DNA of 64,000 nt from JBDSSS01 sp963764195 (GTDB lineage: Bacteria > Actinomycetota > Actinomycetes > Actinomycetales > Dermatophilaceae). Below are positions 17,314 to 26,713 of this stretch, piece after piece (position 1 is the stretch's first letter; every line of letters begins with the position of its first letter). The notes beneath the pieces were generated by a model. It made no database searches, had not been told where the DNA came from, and worked only from the letters and a program-made list of their open reading frames with translations. The stretch covers positions 124,001 to 188,000 of the forward strand of contig CAVXRG010000003.1 in the NCBI GenBank assembly GCA_963764195.1, given 5' to 3'. The translations under genes and the position numbers were made by a program.

Positions 17314-17832
17314 TCAGAAGTCGCCGGCGCCCCGCCGCAGCCGGGTGAGCACGTCGACGAGGGTGTGGAGGTCGTCGGCGTCGAGGTCGGGCTGCTCGAA
17401 GACCTCGGCGTTGAGCGCGGCGGTGGCCCGCTCGGCCAGCGTGCGACCGGCCCCGGTGAGGGACACGAGCGTGGCCCGCCGGTCCTCCGGGTGACTGGCC
17501 CTCGCGACGAGACCTGCCTGTTCGAGCCGGTCGACGGCATTCGTCACGCTCGTGGGGTGCACCTGCAGTCGGGAGCCGATCACCTTCATCGGCAGGGACC
17601 CGCGACGGCTGAAGAGCAGCAGCATGAGCACCTCGTACCGGGCGAAGGTGACCCCGAGGGGTCGCAGGGTCGCCTCGACGCGGGCGAGGACGATCTGGTG
17701 CGCGCGCATCAGCGAGGTGATCGCGGCCATCCCGTCGGCAGCCCCGTCCCACCCGCGGCCGACCCACTGGTCACGTGCGGCGTCGATGGGGTCGAAGCCG
17801 AGGCCCGCGGTGCGGGTGGGGTCTGGCGGCAT
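17314..17832 (-). CDS. MarR-family transcriptional regulator
   Basis: 172 residues with a winged helix-turn-helix: 'LGVTFARYEVLMLLLFSRRGSL', recognition region 'IGSRLQVHPTSVTNAVDRLEQAGLV' and wing 'SHPEDRRATLVSLTGAGR'. The frame is open to 17868, but ATG 17832 is preferred because TACGAT ends 6 nt before it, a leaderless arrangement. It is divergent from the icmF-like mutase gene, whose promoter holds a dyad at 17869-17886; the protein is the likely binder. The ligand may be an acyl-CoA, by analogy only. Confidence 0.88.
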   Translation of the reverse strand: MPPDPTRTAGLGFDPIDAARDQWVGRGWDGAADGMAAITSLMRAHQIVLARVEATLRPLGVTFARYEVLMLLLFSRRGSLPMKVIGSRLQVHPTSVTNAVDRLEQAGLVARASHPEDRRATLVSLTGAGRTLAERATAALNAEVFEQPDLDADDLHTLVDVLTRLRRGAGDF

Positions 17833-17857
17833 GGCGCCATCGTAGGGCCGCATCACG

Positions 17858-17887
17858 TTGACGTCCATTAGTTGGAAGTCCTACTAT
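17858..17887 (+). promoter_or_regulatory. Mutase promoter with embedded MarR-type operator
   Basis: TTGACG (17858-17863), 18 bp, TACTAT (17882-17887), in front of the fused mutase. The dyad TAGTnGGAnnTCCnACTA (17869-17886) fills the spacer and overlaps the -10 box, so a bound repressor would block RNA polymerase. Confidence 0.7.
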
Positions 17888-17921
17888 TTGTCGACCACCA
17901 CGCGACCCCGGAGGCCTCCCC

Positions 17922-20900
17922 GTGTCCGAGCAGCCCCAGCACCACGTCCGCATCGTCACGGCCTCGGCCCTCTTCGACGGGCACGACGCCTCGATCAACA
18001 TCATGCGGCGGATCATGCAGAGTCAGGGCGCCGAGGTGATCCACCTGGGGCACAACCGCTCCGTGCAGGAGGTCGTCGACGCGGCGATCGAGGAGGACGT
18101 GCAGGGCATCGCCGTCAGCTCCTACCAGGGCGGTCACGTCGAGTACTTCGAGTACCTCGTCGAGCTGCTCCGGGCCAACGGTGCGGGCCACGTCAAGGTC
18201 GTCGGTGGTGGCGGCGGCGTCATCGTCCCCGAGGAGATCGCCCGGCTGCGCGCGAGCGGAGTGACGATCTTCAGCCCCGAGGACGGGCAGCGCCTCGGGC
18301 TCGCCGGGATGATCGCCACGATCGTCGCCGACTGCGACTTCGACCCGTGGGACATCGACGCGCCGACGGTGGACGCGGTCCTCTCCGGCGACCGGGCGGC
18401 GGTGGCGCGCGCCATCACCGGGGCGCAGGAGGGCGACATCGACGAGGCGACCCTGGGCGGCATCCGCGAGGCGGCCGCCCGTCGCCAGGTGCCCGTCCTC
18501 GGGATCACCGGGACCGGCGGCTCCGGCAAGTCGAGCCTCACCGACGAGCTCGTCCGCCGGATCCGCCTCGACCAGCAGGACAAGGTCCGGGTCGCTGTGC
18601 TCGCGGTCGACCCGACGCGCAGCCGCGGCGGCGGGGCGCTGCTGGGCGACCGGATCCGGATGTCGAGCCTCGACGGCGACCGGGTCTTCTTCCGCAGCCT
18701 CGCGACCCGTGGCGGCTCGCAGGTGCCGACGGGCCTCGACGACGTCATCGCCATCGTCAAGGCCGCCGGCTACGACCTCGTCGTCCTCGAGACCCCGGGG
18801 ATCGGTCAGGGTGACGCGGCGGTCGTCGACTACGCCGACGTCTCCCTCTACGTCATGACCCCGGAGTTCGGCGCGAGCAGCCAGCTCGAGAAGATCGACA
18901 TGCTCGACCGTGCCGACGTCGTGGCCATCAACAAGTTCGAGCGACGCGGCGCCGAGGACGCGCTGCGCGACGTGGGTCGCCAGATGGTGCGCAACCGGGA
19001 GGCGTTCGGGCAGTCGCCCGAGGCGATGCCGGTCTTCGGCACCTCGGCGGCGACCTTCAACGACGACGGCGTCACCGCGCTCTACCAGGAGCTGCGCGCC
19101 CTGCTGGCCGACCGGGGGATGACCTTCGAGGAAGGCGCGCTCCCGCGCGTCGACACGCGCCAGTCGACCCGCATCGCCACCGTCGTGCCCGCCTCGCGGG
19201 TGCGCTACCTCGCCGAGATCAGCGAGACCATCCGCGGCTACCACGACCGCACCGAGACGTATGCCGCTGGGGCCCGGCGGGTGCAGCGCCTCGATGCGGT
19301 GCGTGGCGAGCTCGCCGACGCCGGGTCCGACGCGAGCGGTGTCGAGGCGCTGCTCACCGGTGCCCGGGCCGACCTGCCCGCCGAGGTGTCCGACGCCATC
19401 GAGGCCTGGCCCTCCGTCGTCGAGTCCTACTCCGGCGACGAGCAGGTCGTCACGGTTCGCAACAAGCAGATCGTCAACAAGCTCACCCGGGAATCGTTGT
19501 CGGGCAACAAGATCCCGCGGGTTGCCCTGCCGCGTTACACCGACCACGGAGAGCTCGTCCGCTTCTGGCGCCGCGAGAACCTCCCGGGCTACTACCCGTT
19601 CACCGCGGGCGTGTTCGTCTTCAAGCGTGAGGGGGAGGACCCGGCCCGGATGTTCGCCGGCGAGGGTGACCCCTTCCGGACCAACCGCCGCTTCAAGCTG
19701 CTCTCCGAGGGTCAGCCCGCGACGCGCCTGTCGACCGCCTTCGACTCGGTCACCCTCTACGGCCGCGACCCCGACCCGCGCCCCGACGTCTACGGCAAGG
19801 TCGGCACGTCCGGGGTCTCGATCGCGTCGCTCGACGACATGAAGGTCCTCTACGACGGCTTCGACCTCGTCTCCCCGACGACCTCGGTCTCGATGACGAT
19901 CAACGGCCCGGCGCCGACGATCCTCGCCTTCTTCCTCAACACCGCCATCGACCAGCAGCTCGACGCCTTCCGTGAGCGCGAGGGTCGCGATCCCAGCGAC
20001 GAGGAGGCGAGCGGCATACGCGCACAAGCGCTTTCAACGGTGCGCGGCACGGTGCAGGCCGACATCCTCAAGGAGGACCAGGGTCAGAACACCTGCATCT
20101 TCAGCACGGAGTTCTCGTTGCGGATGATGGCTGACATCCAGCAGTGGTTCATCGAGCACGAGGTGCGCAACTTCTACTCGGTGAGCATCTCCGGCTACCA
20201 CATCGCCGAGGCCGGGGCCAACCCGATCAGCCAGCTCGCCTTCACCCTCTCCAACGGCTTCACCTACGTCGAGAGCTACCTCGCGCGGGGGATGCGGGTC
20301 GATGACTTCGCGCCCAACCTGTCGTTCTTCTTCTCCAACGGCATGGACCCCGAGTACTCCGTGCTCGGCCGGGTCGCCCGCCGCATCTGGGCGGTGGCGA
20401 TGAAGGAGAAGTACGGCGCCAACGAGCGCAGCCAGAAGCTGAAGTACCACGTGCAGACCTCGGGTCGGAGCCTGCACGCGCAGGAGATGGACTTCAACGA
20501 CATCCGCACGACTCTCCAGGCCCTCATCGCGATCTATGACAACGCGAACTCTCTGCACACCAACGCTTTCGACGAGGCAGTGACGACCCCGTCCGAGGAC
20601 TCGGTCCGGCGCGCCCTCGCGATCCAGCTCATCATCAACCGCGAGTGGGGGCTGGCGATGAACGAGAACCCGCTCCAGGGGTCGTTCATCATCGACGAGC
20701 TGACCGACCTCGTCGAGGAGGCCGTGCTGCGCGAGTTCGACAAGATCACCGAGCGCGGTGGCGTGCTGGGCGCGATGGAGACCGGCTACCAGCGCGGCCG
20801 CATCCAGGACGAGTCGATGCTCTACGAGCACCGCAAGCACGACGGCAGCCTCCCGATCATCGGCGTCAACACCTTCCGCAGCCCGCACGAGGGGCAGGAG

Positions 20901-21143
20901 CCGCGCACCATCGAGCTCGCCCGCGGCACCGAGACCGAGAAGCAGGGGCAGCTCGCGCGGGTCCGGGACTTCCAGCGGGAGCACGAGGTCGAGGCGGCCG
21001 CGGCGCTCGAGGAGCTGAAGGCGGCAGCGATCAACGGGGACAACGTCTTCGACGTGCTCATGCGCGCGGCGCGGGTCTGCTCGCTCCAGCAGGTGACCGA
21101 GGCCTTCTTCGAGGTCGGCGGGCAGTACCGCCGCAACGTCTGA
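17922..21143 (+). CDS. icmF: Fused B12-dependent acyl-CoA mutase with G-protein chaperone (IcmF type)
   Basis: 1073 residues, the length and order of IcmF: an N-terminal cobalamin-binding domain (about 10-145, 'FDGHDASINIM' with the cobalt-ligating His21); a MeaB/MeaI-like GTPase domain with P-loop 'GTGGSGKSS' near 197-205 and 'ETPGIGQGD'; and a C-terminal TIM-barrel mutase domain ('RRFKLLSEGQPATRLSTAFDS', 'SVSISGYHIAEAGANP', 'MKEKYGANERSQKLKYHVQTSGRS'). IcmF interconverts isobutyryl-CoA and n-butyryl-CoA, and some members also isomerise isovaleryl/pivalyl-CoA. The built-in GTPase loads and protects the cofactor. Start GTG 17922 follows the MarR-controlled promoter. Substrate preference was not resolved by eye. 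Confidence 0.93.
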   Translation: MSEQPQHHVRIVTASALFDGHDASINIMRRIMQSQGAEVIHLGHNRSVQEVVDAAIEEDVQGIAVSSYQGGHVEYFEYLVELLRANGAGHVKVVGGGGGVIVPEEIARLRASGVTIFSPEDGQRLGLAGMIATIVADCDFDPWDIDAPTVDAVLSGDRAAVARAITGAQEGDIDEATLGGIREAAARRQVPVLGITGTGGSGKSSLTDELVRRIRLDQQDKVRVAVLAVDPTRSRGGGALLGDRIRMSSLDGDRVFFRSLATRGGSQVPTGLDDVIAIVKAAGYDLVVLETPGIGQGDAAVVDYADVSLYVMTPEFGASSQLEKIDMLDRADVVAINKFERRGAEDALRDVGRQMVRNREAFGQSPEAMPVFGTSAATFNDDGVTALYQELRALLADRGMTFEEGALPRVDTRQSTRIATVVPASRVRYLAEISETIRGYHDRTETYAAGARRVQRLDAVRGELADAGSDASGVEALLTGARADLPAEVSDAIEAWPSVVESYSGDEQVVTVRNKQIVNKLTRESLSGNKIPRVALPRYTDHGELVRFWRRENLPGYYPFTAGVFVFKREGEDPARMFAGEGDPFRTNRRFKLLSEGQPATRLSTAFDSVTLYGRDPDPRPDVYGKVGTSGVSIASLDDMKVLYDGFDLVSPTTSVSMTINGPAPTILAFFLNTAIDQQLDAFREREGRDPSDEEASGIRAQALSTVRGTVQADILKEDQGQNTCIFSTEFSLRMMADIQQWFIEHEVRNFYSVSISGYHIAEAGANPISQLAFTLSNGFTYVESYLARGMRVDDFAPNLSFFFSNGMDPEYSVLGRVARRIWAVAMKEKYGANERSQKLKYHVQTSGRSLHAQEMDFNDIRTTLQALIAIYDNANSLHTNAFDEAVTTPSEDSVRRALAIQLIINREWGLAMNENPLQGSFIIDELTDLVEEAVLREFDKITERGGVLGAMETGYQRGRIQDESMLYEHRKHDGSLPIIGVNTFRSPHEGQEPRTIELARGTETEKQGQLARVRDFQREHEVEAAAALEELKAAAINGDNVFDVLMRAARVCSLQQVTEAFFEVGGQYRRNV

Positions 21144-21173
21144 CGGCACGGACCCCGAGCACCGAGGAGCGCC

Positions 21174-21752
21174 ATGACCGATCCGCATGCGAGGCTCCCG
21201 CCCCTCCGCCCCACCGACCTCGACCCCGACCAGCAGGCGCTCTACGCGGCGCTGGTCGGGGGACCGCGGGCCCAGGGACCACAGCTGTTCCCCCTCGTCG
21301 ACGAGGAGGGGTGCCTTACCGGGCCGTTCAACGCGTTCCTGCTCCAGCCGGCCGTGGGGTCCCCGCTGCAGGGACTGGGCGCCGCCCTGCGCTTCGGGAC
21401 GAGCCTGACGGACCGGGCCCGCGAGATTGCCATCCTGCTCGTCGCCGCCCACGGGGAGTCGGCCTTCGAGCTCTACGCGCACGAGGCGATCGGCCGCCAC
21501 GTGGGGCTGACCGAGAGGGAGCTCGAGGGGCTGCGCGCGGGTGAGGTCGACGCTCTCGCGGACGGGGACGAGCGCGCGGTCGCCGACGTCGTGCGGAGCC
21601 TCCTCGTCTCCGGTGATCTCGACGACGCGGCCTTCACCGCCGCGGAGCAGCGTCTCGGCCGAGCGGTCCTCTTCGAGCTGACGACGCTCGTCGGCTACTA
21701 CGCGACGCTCGCCCTGCAGCTGCGGGTCTTCCGCGTCGGGGTGCCGCGGTGA
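21174..21752 (+). CDS. Carboxymuconolactone decarboxylase (CMD/AhpD-like) family protein
   Basis: 192 residues, all-helical CMD fold with 'FNAFLLQPAVGSPLQGLGAALRFGTSLTDRAREIAILLVAAH' and 'YAHEAIGRHVGLT'. The CxxC redox motif of AhpD is absent, so a peroxidase-coupled role is unlikely; the family also has decarboxylases and many unknowns. GAGGAG precedes ATG 21174, 30 bp after the mutase stop, and its end overlaps the next gene by 4 nt, so the three genes look like one operon. Function unknown. Confidence 0.8.
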   Translation: MTDPHARLPPLRPTDLDPDQQALYAALVGGPRAQGPQLFPLVDEEGCLTGPFNAFLLQPAVGSPLQGLGAALRFGTSLTDRAREIAILLVAAHGESAFELYAHEAIGRHVGLTERELEGLRAGEVDALADGDERAVADVVRSLLVSGDLDDAAFTAAEQRLGRAVLFELTTLVGYYATLALQLRVFRVGVPR

Positions 21753-22501
21753 TCCGCGACGACCTGGGGTATGCCGTGGGGCTGACTGGCGAGGTCACCC
21801 GTGTCGTCTCGCTCGTCCCCTCCATCACGGAGGCGATCGCCGCGACCCGGCCTGGGCTGCTCGTCGGGGCCACGGACTGGTGCACGCACCCGGACGACCT
21901 CGAGGTGACGCGCGTGCGGGGCACGAAGAACCCCGACCGCGCGGCGATCGTGGCGCTCCGCCCCGACCTCGTCGTGGCCAACAAGGAGGAGAACCGCGAG
22001 CTCGACGTCCGACGCCTCCGGGAGGCCGGGATCCCCGTGTGGGTCACCGACATCGAGACCGTGCCCCAGGCCCTCGACTCCCTCGAGCGCCTGCTCACCG
22101 AAGCCCTGGGCGCCGCGGTGCCGGAGTGGCTGACGGCGGCGAGGTCGGAGTGGACCGTGACGGTGCCCGACGCCCACCTCGACGTGGCGGTCGCCATCTG
22201 GCGCGACCCGTGGATGGCGGTGGGGCGCTCGACCTTCACCGGCGACGTCATCGCCCGCCTGGGCTGGCGCAATGTCCTGCGCGACCACGCCGACCGCTAC
22301 CCCCACGTGGAGCTCGCCGAGCTGGACCGCAGCGGCGTCGACGTCGTGCTGCTCCCCGACGAGCCGTACGTGTTCACGGCCGAGGACGGGCCGGAGGCCT
22401 TCTCCCGCAGCCGGACCGCGCTCGTCAGCGGACGGCTGCTCACGTGGTACGGCCCGAGCCTCGTGGGCGCCCGCGCCGCGCTGCTCGCCGCGGTCAGCTG
22501 A
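21749..22501 (+). CDS. BtuF-like cobalamin/metal-chelate-binding protein without signal peptide
   Basis: 250 residues of the helical-backbone metal-receptor (periplasmic binding protein II) fold: 'VVSLVPSITEAIAATRPGLLVGATDWCTHP', 'GTKNPDRAAIVALRPDLVVANKEENR' and 'WMAVGRSTFTGDVIARLGWRNV'. These match BtuF-like proteins. No signal sequence or lipobox is present, so it should be cytoplasmic. GTG 21749 overlaps the CMD gene's stop. Placement after a B12 enzyme gene suggests intracellular cobalamin handling, an inference from context. Confidence 0.8.
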   Translation: MIRDDLGYAVGLTGEVTRVVSLVPSITEAIAATRPGLLVGATDWCTHPDDLEVTRVRGTKNPDRAAIVALRPDLVVANKEENRELDVRRLREAGIPVWVTDIETVPQALDSLERLLTEALGAAVPEWLTAARSEWTVTVPDAHLDVAVAIWRDPWMAVGRSTFTGDVIARLGWRNVLRDHADRYPHVELAELDRSGVDVVLLPDEPYVFTAEDGPEAFSRSRTALVSGRLLTWYGPSLVGARAALLAAVS

Positions 22502-22612
22502 GCGCCCCCATGGCGCCGACCTCCACCTCGTGGTCGCATCGGTGGATGGTGATGAGCAGGGGCGACACGGCGCACGACGCTCGAGGACGAGTGACAGGCC
22601 GTACGCCGACGC

Positions 22613-23434
22613 TCAGGTGAGGTGGTCGAAGTCGCCGCGCACCCAGGCGGTGTGCCGGTCGGCGGACGACCTCACGACGGCCTTGGCCCCGTGCGGGACG
22701 CAGTCGCCGAAGTTGTTGTAGAGACGGTCGACGTGCAGGGACTCGACCCGGCCCGCGATGCGTTGGACCACGGCTCCCGAGAGCGGGATCCGGTTGGGGT
22801 AGCTCCGCATGAAGCTGACCGACCTCCGGTCCGGGTTGGGGAAGATGGCGTCCCCGGCGAGCAGGACACCGAGGCCGCCGTTGCCCGTGGTCCACTCGGC
22901 GACGGCCTGCCCCCGGAAGTGGCCACCGACCCGGTGCAGCGTCAGGCCGGTCGCCACGACCCGCCGCTCGTCGTAGAGCTCGACGAGCGGGTCACCGCGA
23001 CGGATCCACCCGCGGTCCTGCTCGGCGACGAGGATGGGCACGTCCCCGAGCGCTCTGGCCCATTCCGTCTGGACGCCGTACATGTGGGGGTGGCTGGCGG
23101 CCACGGCCAGGGTGGGCCCGAGGGAGCGCACCTGCTCGACCGCGGCCTCGTCGATGTAACCGGGGCAGTCGAACAGCAGCGTCCCCTCCGGGGTCCGCAC
23201 GACCATCGCCTGCTGGCCGATCCCCACCGCCGGCTCGGCACGCAGGCCCCACAGCTCGGGCTCGACCTGCTCCATGACGATCCGGGTGCCCTGCTCACGC
23301 AACCGACCCAGGGTCGTCCACGCCTGGCCGTCGGCAGGCACCCACTGGCGCTCGTCCTCACAGATCGCGCACTCACTCGGGGGCTCGGCCTGCTCGGCGG
23401 TCTCGACGGCGCAGGTCGAGCAGATCCAGATCAT
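22613..23434 (-). CDS. MBL-fold hydrolase with N-terminal zinc ribbon
   Basis: About 273 residues. Residues 1-30 hold CxxC...CxxC (Cys5, Cys8, Cys22, Cys25), a rubredoxin-like zinc ribbon. The remainder is a metallo-beta-lactamase fold, recognisable from 'GTLLFDCPGYIDEAAV', 'AASHPHMYGVQ', 'HRVGGHFRGQAV' and 'LLAGDAIFPNPD'. The usual HxHxDH motif is reduced to HPHMYG, so metal binding may be altered. ATG 23434 or the in-frame GTG 23443 could be the start. It converges with the BtuF-like gene. Substrate unknown. Confidence 0.8.
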   Translation of the reverse strand: MIWICSTCAVETAEQAEPPSECAICEDERQWVPADGQAWTTLGRLREQGTRIVMEQVEPELWGLRAEPAVGIGQQAMVVRTPEGTLLFDCPGYIDEAAVEQVRSLGPTLAVAASHPHMYGVQTEWARALGDVPILVAEQDRGWIRRGDPLVELYDERRVVATGLTLHRVGGHFRGQAVAEWTTGNGGLGVLLAGDAIFPNPDRRSVSFMRSYPNRIPLSGAVVQRIAGRVESLHVDRLYNNFGDCVPHGAKAVVRSSADRHTAWVRGDFDHLT

Positions 23435-23503
23435 GGCACCCACTCTGCTGCGGTCACGGCGTGCGCGCCACCACCCCGCCCGTGCTGGCCGCGATCGTGC
23501 GGG

Positions 23504-25819
23504 TCAGGGGGATGGAGGAAGCAGCTGCCAGGCCGAGGCATCGGCGGTGTGGAAGCGCTCCACGGCATACGGTGCGAGGGTGTCCGCGTGGGGGATCGTG
23601 TTCTCGACGTAGGCCCAGCGCACGCCGAGGTCCCAGAGGCGGCGGTGCGCGTCGGCCGTGGGGGCGACCGTGAAGCCGTCGTTGAGCCTGAGGATGTCGG
23701 GCTTCCAGTAGTCGACGGTCACCGAGTCGCGGCCGTGCGGGGCCAGGCGGGTGGCCTCGGGGGTCGCGGTCCATCCCTCGACGAGGAGCTGGCGCTCGCT
23801 GAAGGCGGTGACGATCCAGCGCCTGCTGTCGCAGCCGTTGAAGGGGGACCGCGGCACGGTGCAGTGTCGGTTGGTCATCACGACGTCGTTGACCCCCGAG
23901 TGGTCCCGGATGTAGCGGGCCACGTCGATCTGCCCCTGCGAGACGGCGCCGTAGGTCTCCAGGGTGACCGCGCGCGGGTCGACGGGTCGGGTCGCCATGA
24001 GGCTGCGGACGGCCCCGACGGAGCCGGCGGTGAGGAAGGCCGTCGCGGCGACGAGGCCGGCCGCGGTGAGTGCCCCGGTCCAGCGGCGTCCCGTGCGTCC
24101 CGGCTCGCGCCAGCGGTCCCGGCCGAGCAGGAGGCCGGCAACGGCTCCGGCGGTGGCGGTGACGAGCAGCGCCGCCGTGGTCACCCCGAAGGCCTCCCAG
24201 GCTCGCGTGTATTCCTCGGGCAGAAGGGGGCCGACGAGGGCCGGCGACGCGTAGCCGACGGCGATGCCGGACAGGACCCCGAGCACCCACACGGCGCGCA
24301 TGAAGCGGCGGCCAAAGGCCCCGACGGCCCGCTGGACCCCGAGAGCGGAGCCGAGGGCACCGAGCGGGACCGCGGTGAGGTAGAAGTAGCTCTGGCTGAG
24401 GCCGGGGTGCGAGAAGATGCCGACCGCGATGGCTCCGGCCGCGCTCGCGCCGAGCAGCACCCAGGTGAGCGGGTCGCGCCGGGTGTCGCGGAAGAAGGGC
24501 AGCACGAGGGCGAGGATCGCGCGCGACACCCCGGAGACGATCACGGTGCCCGAGGCGAGCAGGATCAGCTCGCGCGAGGGCAGCTCGGTCAGGACTCGGC
24601 CCAGGGCCGTCTGCTTGGCCGAGGCCGTCACCCCGAGAGCGAGCCCGGCGCTGGAGCCGTGGAAGACGAAGATGAGGGCGAAGACGAGGCCACCGGCCAC
24701 GACGAGCAGGTCGACGACCGTCCGCGCGACGAGGGCCCGGTTCCAGATGAGCATGGCGACGACGGCCAGCCCGAGCCCGGCGACGACGAGGGGTGCGGTC
24801 GATCCCTTCGTGCCCGAGGCGACGACGGCGAGCAGCGGCACGAGGACCCACGCGCCGCGCAGGGTCTCTCCGCGCCAACGCAGTGCGAGCACTGTCACGA
24901 GCAGCAGCAGCGTCGGTGCCCCGAGGGCGAGCGTCGGCGACAGGGGTGTCATCGGCAGGGCCGGGTCCGCCATCCCGAAGAAGTTGAAGCGGCCGCCGAC
25001 CATCGCGATCGTGGCGGCGAGCACCCCCACCCAGGGACGCCGGCTGAGACGGAGACCGGTCACCCCGACCGCGAGGGCGACGGCCATCGGCATGATCGCC
25101 GGCATCAGCCGCAGCAGCAGCTGGTCGAGCTCGACCCCCGTGCTGGCGGCCACCTGGGCGAGCCACGCGTGGGTGAACCAGTGGTAGCCGAGGTCCTCTC
25201 CCAGCACGGTGGGCCAGGCGGCCGGGCCGCGGTTGAGCAGCTCGGTCGCGAGGGCCTGGTGCAGGTAGGTGTCGACGTGCGGGACGGTCGGTACCGCGTA
25301 GGTGATCCGGTTGTCGGCGAAGTACGCAGTGAGCTGTGGGACGCCGACCAGCGAGAGCAGCCCGAGGGCGGTGCCGAACCACCACGGGGTCTGACTCCAG
25401 CGCGCGCTCCTGATCCGGCGCCGCGTCACGGGAGCAGCCAGGAGTGCGGCTGCCACGACGAGGGGGATCGCCAGGGCGAGCCATCGCTGCTGGAGCAGCC
25501 CGGCGACGACCTGCGTCGGGACCGCCATGGCTGAGCCGAGGGCGAAGCCGGCGCCGAGGTCCTCCAGCAGCCAGCCGTCGCGAGGGCGGACCGTTCGCCA
25601 CACCAGTGCTCCAGGCAGGACCTGCGTCAGGGCGATGGCCCCGAGCGCGAGGACTGCGCTGGTGACCGAGAGGCCGTCGGCGACCGCGTAGGCGACGAGG
25701 CCGACCGCGGCGGCGGCGACGGCCAGCACGGACACCCAGTCCTGGGCCCGGCTCCGACCGGTGGCCGGCTCCTGTCGTGCGTCGGCCAGTGGCCCCCCGG
25801 GGTGATCGAGACGTGTCAC
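23504..25819 (-). CDS. Polytopic membrane protein, possible GT-C-type glycosyltransferase or envelope polysaccharide protein
   Basis: 771 residues with a dozen or more hydrophobic segments through about residue 590, then a soluble C-terminal domain ('ETYGAVSQGQIDVARYIRDH', 'VVMTNRHC', 'FTVAPTADAHRRLWDLGVRW'). The layout (many helices, long loop with 'NRITYAVPTVPHVDTYLHQA', terminal soluble domain) is like large actinobacterial membrane glycosyltransferases, but no diagnostic catalytic motif was recognised. GTG 25819 is favoured because TAGACT lies 7 nt before it and the longer frame would overlap the divergent GT2 gene. Its neighbours GT2 and GtrA support an envelope role. Confidence 0.7.
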   Translation of the reverse strand: MTRLDHPGGPLADARQEPATGRSRAQDWVSVLAVAAAAVGLVAYAVADGLSVTSAVLALGAIALTQVLPGALVWRTVRPRDGWLLEDLGAGFALGSAMAVPTQVVAGLLQQRWLALAIPLVVAAALLAAPVTRRRIRSARWSQTPWWFGTALGLLSLVGVPQLTAYFADNRITYAVPTVPHVDTYLHQALATELLNRGPAAWPTVLGEDLGYHWFTHAWLAQVAASTGVELDQLLLRLMPAIMPMAVALAVGVTGLRLSRRPWVGVLAATIAMVGGRFNFFGMADPALPMTPLSPTLALGAPTLLLLVTVLALRWRGETLRGAWVLVPLLAVVASGTKGSTAPLVVAGLGLAVVAMLIWNRALVARTVVDLLVVAGGLVFALIFVFHGSSAGLALGVTASAKQTALGRVLTELPSRELILLASGTVIVSGVSRAILALVLPFFRDTRRDPLTWVLLGASAAGAIAVGIFSHPGLSQSYFYLTAVPLGALGSALGVQRAVGAFGRRFMRAVWVLGVLSGIAVGYASPALVGPLLPEEYTRAWEAFGVTTAALLVTATAGAVAGLLLGRDRWREPGRTGRRWTGALTAAGLVAATAFLTAGSVGAVRSLMATRPVDPRAVTLETYGAVSQGQIDVARYIRDHSGVNDVVMTNRHCTVPRSPFNGCDSRRWIVTAFSERQLLVEGWTATPEATRLAPHGRDSVTVDYWKPDILRLNDGFTVAPTADAHRRLWDLGVRWAYVENTIPHADTLAPYAVERFHTADASAWQLLPPSP

Positions 25820-25955
25820 GGCGGCGAGTCTAGGCGCGTGTTGGCTCACAGCGGACGCCCTGACTCGCCCTGCTATCCTCGCCCTTGCGATCGCGCCGGG
25901 CACCAGCGTGAATGGGGCCGCTGCCCGTCGTCGCCAGTAGAGGAGATCGTTGAAC

Positions 25956-26681
25956 GTGTGGCGTGGAAAGACCCTGACCGTCGTGTTGCCGACGTACAAC
26001 GAGAAGGACAGCATCGCGGAGTGCATCCGCCGCTTCGAGGCACTGGACGTCGTCGACACCGTGATCGTCGTCAACAACAACGCGGCCGAGGGCACCTCGG
26101 AGGAGGTGGCCCGCACCGGTGCCGTCGAGGTCATCGAGACCACGCAGGGCTACGGCGCCGCGATCAAGCGCGGGCTCCGGGAGGCCGACACCGACCTCGT
26201 GGCCGTCTGCGAGCCGGACGGGACCTTCAACCCGGAGGACCTGCACAAGCTGCTCGCCTTCATGCCCGAGTGCGACATCGTCATCGGCTCGCGCACGGTC
26301 TCCAACTTCATCTGGAGCGGCGCCAACATGGGCTGGTTCCTCCAGTGGGGCAACTGGGCTGTCGCCAAGCTCATCGAGGTCCTCTACAACAGCTCCTATC
26401 TCAGCGACGTCGGCTGCACCTTCCGCGTGATGACCGCCGACCAGGCCAGCTCGATCCTCGAGCGCTCGCGCCTCGACGGCTCGGCCTACGGCCTCGAGAT
26501 GCTGCTCATCAGCGTCATCACCAAGGCGCGGATGGTCCAGGTCCCCGTCAACTACCACCCGCGCGTCGGGGTGTCCTCAGTGACCGGTGAGCTGGGCAAG
26601 ACGATCAGCCTCGGGACCGAGATGATCAAGCTGACCTTCGCGATGCGGCTGCGCCGCAGCCGGATTCGTCGCGGGCGCTGA
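25956..26681 (+). CDS. Family 2 glycosyltransferase (polyprenyl-phosphate sugar synthase-like)
   Basis: About 241 residues. GT2 core: 'LTVVLPTYNEKDSIAECIRRFEAL', 'TVIVVNNNAAEGT', 'GYGAAIKRGLREADTDLVAVCEPDGTFNPEDL' (the DxD-like nucleotide-sugar site reads EPDGTF), 'IVIGSRTV' and 'VPVNYHPRVGVSS'. Such enzymes move a sugar from a nucleotide onto a lipid carrier or glycan at the inner face of the membrane. GAGGAG at 25940-25945 serves either TTG 25950 or GTG 25956. It faces the GtrA gene, which often works with this type of enzyme. Confidence 0.85.
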   Translation: MWRGKTLTVVLPTYNEKDSIAECIRRFEALDVVDTVIVVNNNAAEGTSEEVARTGAVEVIETTQGYGAAIKRGLREADTDLVAVCEPDGTFNPEDLHKLLAFMPECDIVIGSRTVSNFIWSGANMGWFLQWGNWAVAKLIEVLYNSSYLSDVGCTFRVMTADQASSILERSRLDGSAYGLEMLLISVITKARMVQVPVNYHPRVGVSSVTGELGKTISLGTEMIKLTFAMRLRRSRIRRGR

Positions 26682-26713
26682 ATCCGTGAGCTGGCCCGTC
26701 TCCTGGTGACCGG

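Noticed and set aside
23448..25601. Other-frame ORFs (plus and minus) over the polytopic membrane protein
   Set aside because: Only the 23504-25819 minus frame has regular hydrophobic helices; the others are Arg/Gly/Pro-rich.
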